Shown here one piece after another: positions 62,998-64,000 of a DNA stretch of 64,000 bases. Origin of the DNA: Meghimatium bilineatum (lineage: Eukaryota > Mollusca > Gastropoda > Stylommatophora > Philomycidae). Both the position numbers and the translations under genes were made by a program. The notes under the pieces are model-generated. The model searched no databases, was not told the origin of the DNA, and saw only the letters and a program-made list of their open reading frames with translations. Position 1 is the stretch's first letter. Every line of letters starts with the position of its first letter. Location: contig CM067322.1 of NCBI GenBank assembly GCA_034231615.1, positions 60,631,245 through 60,695,244 of the forward strand, given 5' to 3'.

Positions 62998-63339
62998 GTT
63001 CGATTTTGCTATTTTTTTTCTTTTAAGGCTACTAATATAAGACTTGTGACAGAAATATATTTTAGTGATAAATAGTAATATGAAAGTGAAACTATTTTCG
63101 TAAGAATGATATGAGAGATTGAAGTTGATTAATTACTCAGTTGTTATTTGACTCAATGATTGTATGCAGTAGGACAGACAATGACTGTTTGATGCATGTA
63201 TGAGAAAGACGTGACAAACTAGTTAGAAATAATGTTCTGCATTCACTTCACCCCATTGGTTGCCAGGTTTCTTTTAGTCAGATGAAAATGTCAGCAATAG
63301 AGTACTTAAACAGTAATTCAGTTTAGCAAATCAGTCGTG

Positions 63340-63762
63340 GACTCTCAGATAAGAAGGCAGAGCCCAGACCTCCAACTCTACTGTCAAGCTTTTCCTATAT
63401 CGGAACCAGGATCATGGATGAGAAAAGGTTAGTACCCAATGGGCACAGGCACAATACGTCAAATTACACGAGACAAGTTCACTGACTGCGGAATACTTCG
63501 TGCGAGATAGACGTGAAAGATAAACCATCTCTGCATAGAGTCGATACACATTCGCTGCCTGGCAACAGATAGGAAGGCTAGGGAAGCCAACCTGAATTAA
63601 AGGCACGTCAAAGATGGATGTGTCGGACCACTGGCACAATTAAAACAGAGACAACAACACATTTCCATTCTCTAGACTATCCTGCAGATATCTAGTAGGA
63701 CCATTATACTGTAACAAGAGAGATCCAGTGGGAGTTTGAGAAAGAACAAAGAAGAAGAAACA
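63340..63762 (+). repeat. SINE-B-like repeat, longest copy
   Basis: Sense copy of about 420 bp: TCTACTGTCAAGCTTTTCCT, CGTGCGAGATAGACGTGAAA, AGGCTAGGGAAGCCAACCTG, GATGGATGTGTCGGACCACT, CATTTCCATTCTCTAGACTA, AGATCCAGTGGGAGTTTGAG, tail AACAAAGAAGAAGAAAC. Shows that SINE-B and the repeat at 30700-31110 are one family. Confidence 0.7.
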
Positions 63763-63769
63763 GTAACTC

Positions 63770-64000
63770 TATTGAAACCGCATGTCAAAAGGATCAAGCT
63801 AATTGCCTTTGTTCATGTGTTTGTGGTTCAAGCTCAAGCTGCAATGTCTGTTCACATATGCATTTTGGGAGTCTCATGAGGATTATCACTTTAGCTACAA
63901 AGTTATGTGCTCTTAGTGAAACACTCTGAAAACAAGTCTTTCTGAGAGGGACTGTGTACTTATTGTGAAATTTTAGTACATGAAAATAAATTCCCTGGGC
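63770..64000. other. Intron 20 to window edge, nothing seen
   Basis: No exon with TPR character and flanking splice sites is visible before the edge. Confidence 0.4.

Noticed and set aside
61681-62400. 239-codon frame as a host gene
   Set aside because: It is LINE-A RT C-terminus with flanking TSD and a closely similar copy at 13799-17502.

Overview
The window is a piece of an AT-rich, transposon-packed animal genome. Multi-kilobase GT-AG introns, tiny exons, several non-LTR retrotransposon families, Tc1/mariner relics and tRNA-derived SINEs point to an invertebrate metazoan. A mollusc, possibly a cephalopod, fits the repeat-bloated introns, but nothing here proves the species.

The only host gene I can support runs left to right on the + strand from about 7180 to beyond the right edge. 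I assembled 20 coding exons (7180-7470 to 62848-62997) by matching splice sites, phase and protein continuity. Joined, they give 894 codons with no stop. Domain order: an N-terminal DUF4062 domain (exons 1-2), a linker (exons 3-5), a NACHT/STAND NTPase core with Walker A in exon 6 and Walker B in exon 7, a long helical region (exons 8-17), and TPR repeats starting in exons 18-20 and continuing past 64000. This is the architecture of large NPHP3-like / 'TPR repeat-containing DDB_G0287407-like' proteins. Coding sequence is about 2.7 kb of the 56 kb covered.

Upstream (1-7080): a SINE, a foldback element, a LINE 3' end, two direct repeats bounding a decayed gag-like frame, an RNase H LINE flanked by a 12-bp target-site duplication, and another LINE tail with TGA repeats.

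The introns hold most of the interest. Introns 1-3 carry LINE fragments, an almost complete endonuclease-RT LINE whose 3' end codes for a C2H2 finger (13799-17502), a TIR-bounded internally deleted mariner (18719-19161), and a LINE interrupted by another LINE with an 8-bp TSD. Introns 4 and 5 carry two about 217-bp apparently identical inverted arms that bracket exon 5. Introns 12-14 hold a 3 kb antisense LINE and several fragments. Intron 16 holds a 1.6 kb TIR element containing a 19-unit, 24-bp minisatellite and a motif-bearing palindrome, beside a mariner relic. Introns 18-19 hold two more TSD-flanked LINE insertions. Two SINE-like families (A and B) with similar 3' ends, plus a tRNA-derived SINE, are scattered throughout.

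The elements act as a layered insertion record rather than a shared pathway. The host gene probably encodes a cytoplasmic STAND NTPase scaffold. Its oppositely oriented intronic repeats could affect its RNA through dsRNA, exon circularisation or editing. I saw no rRNA, tRNA gene, CRISPR array or bacterial-type operon.
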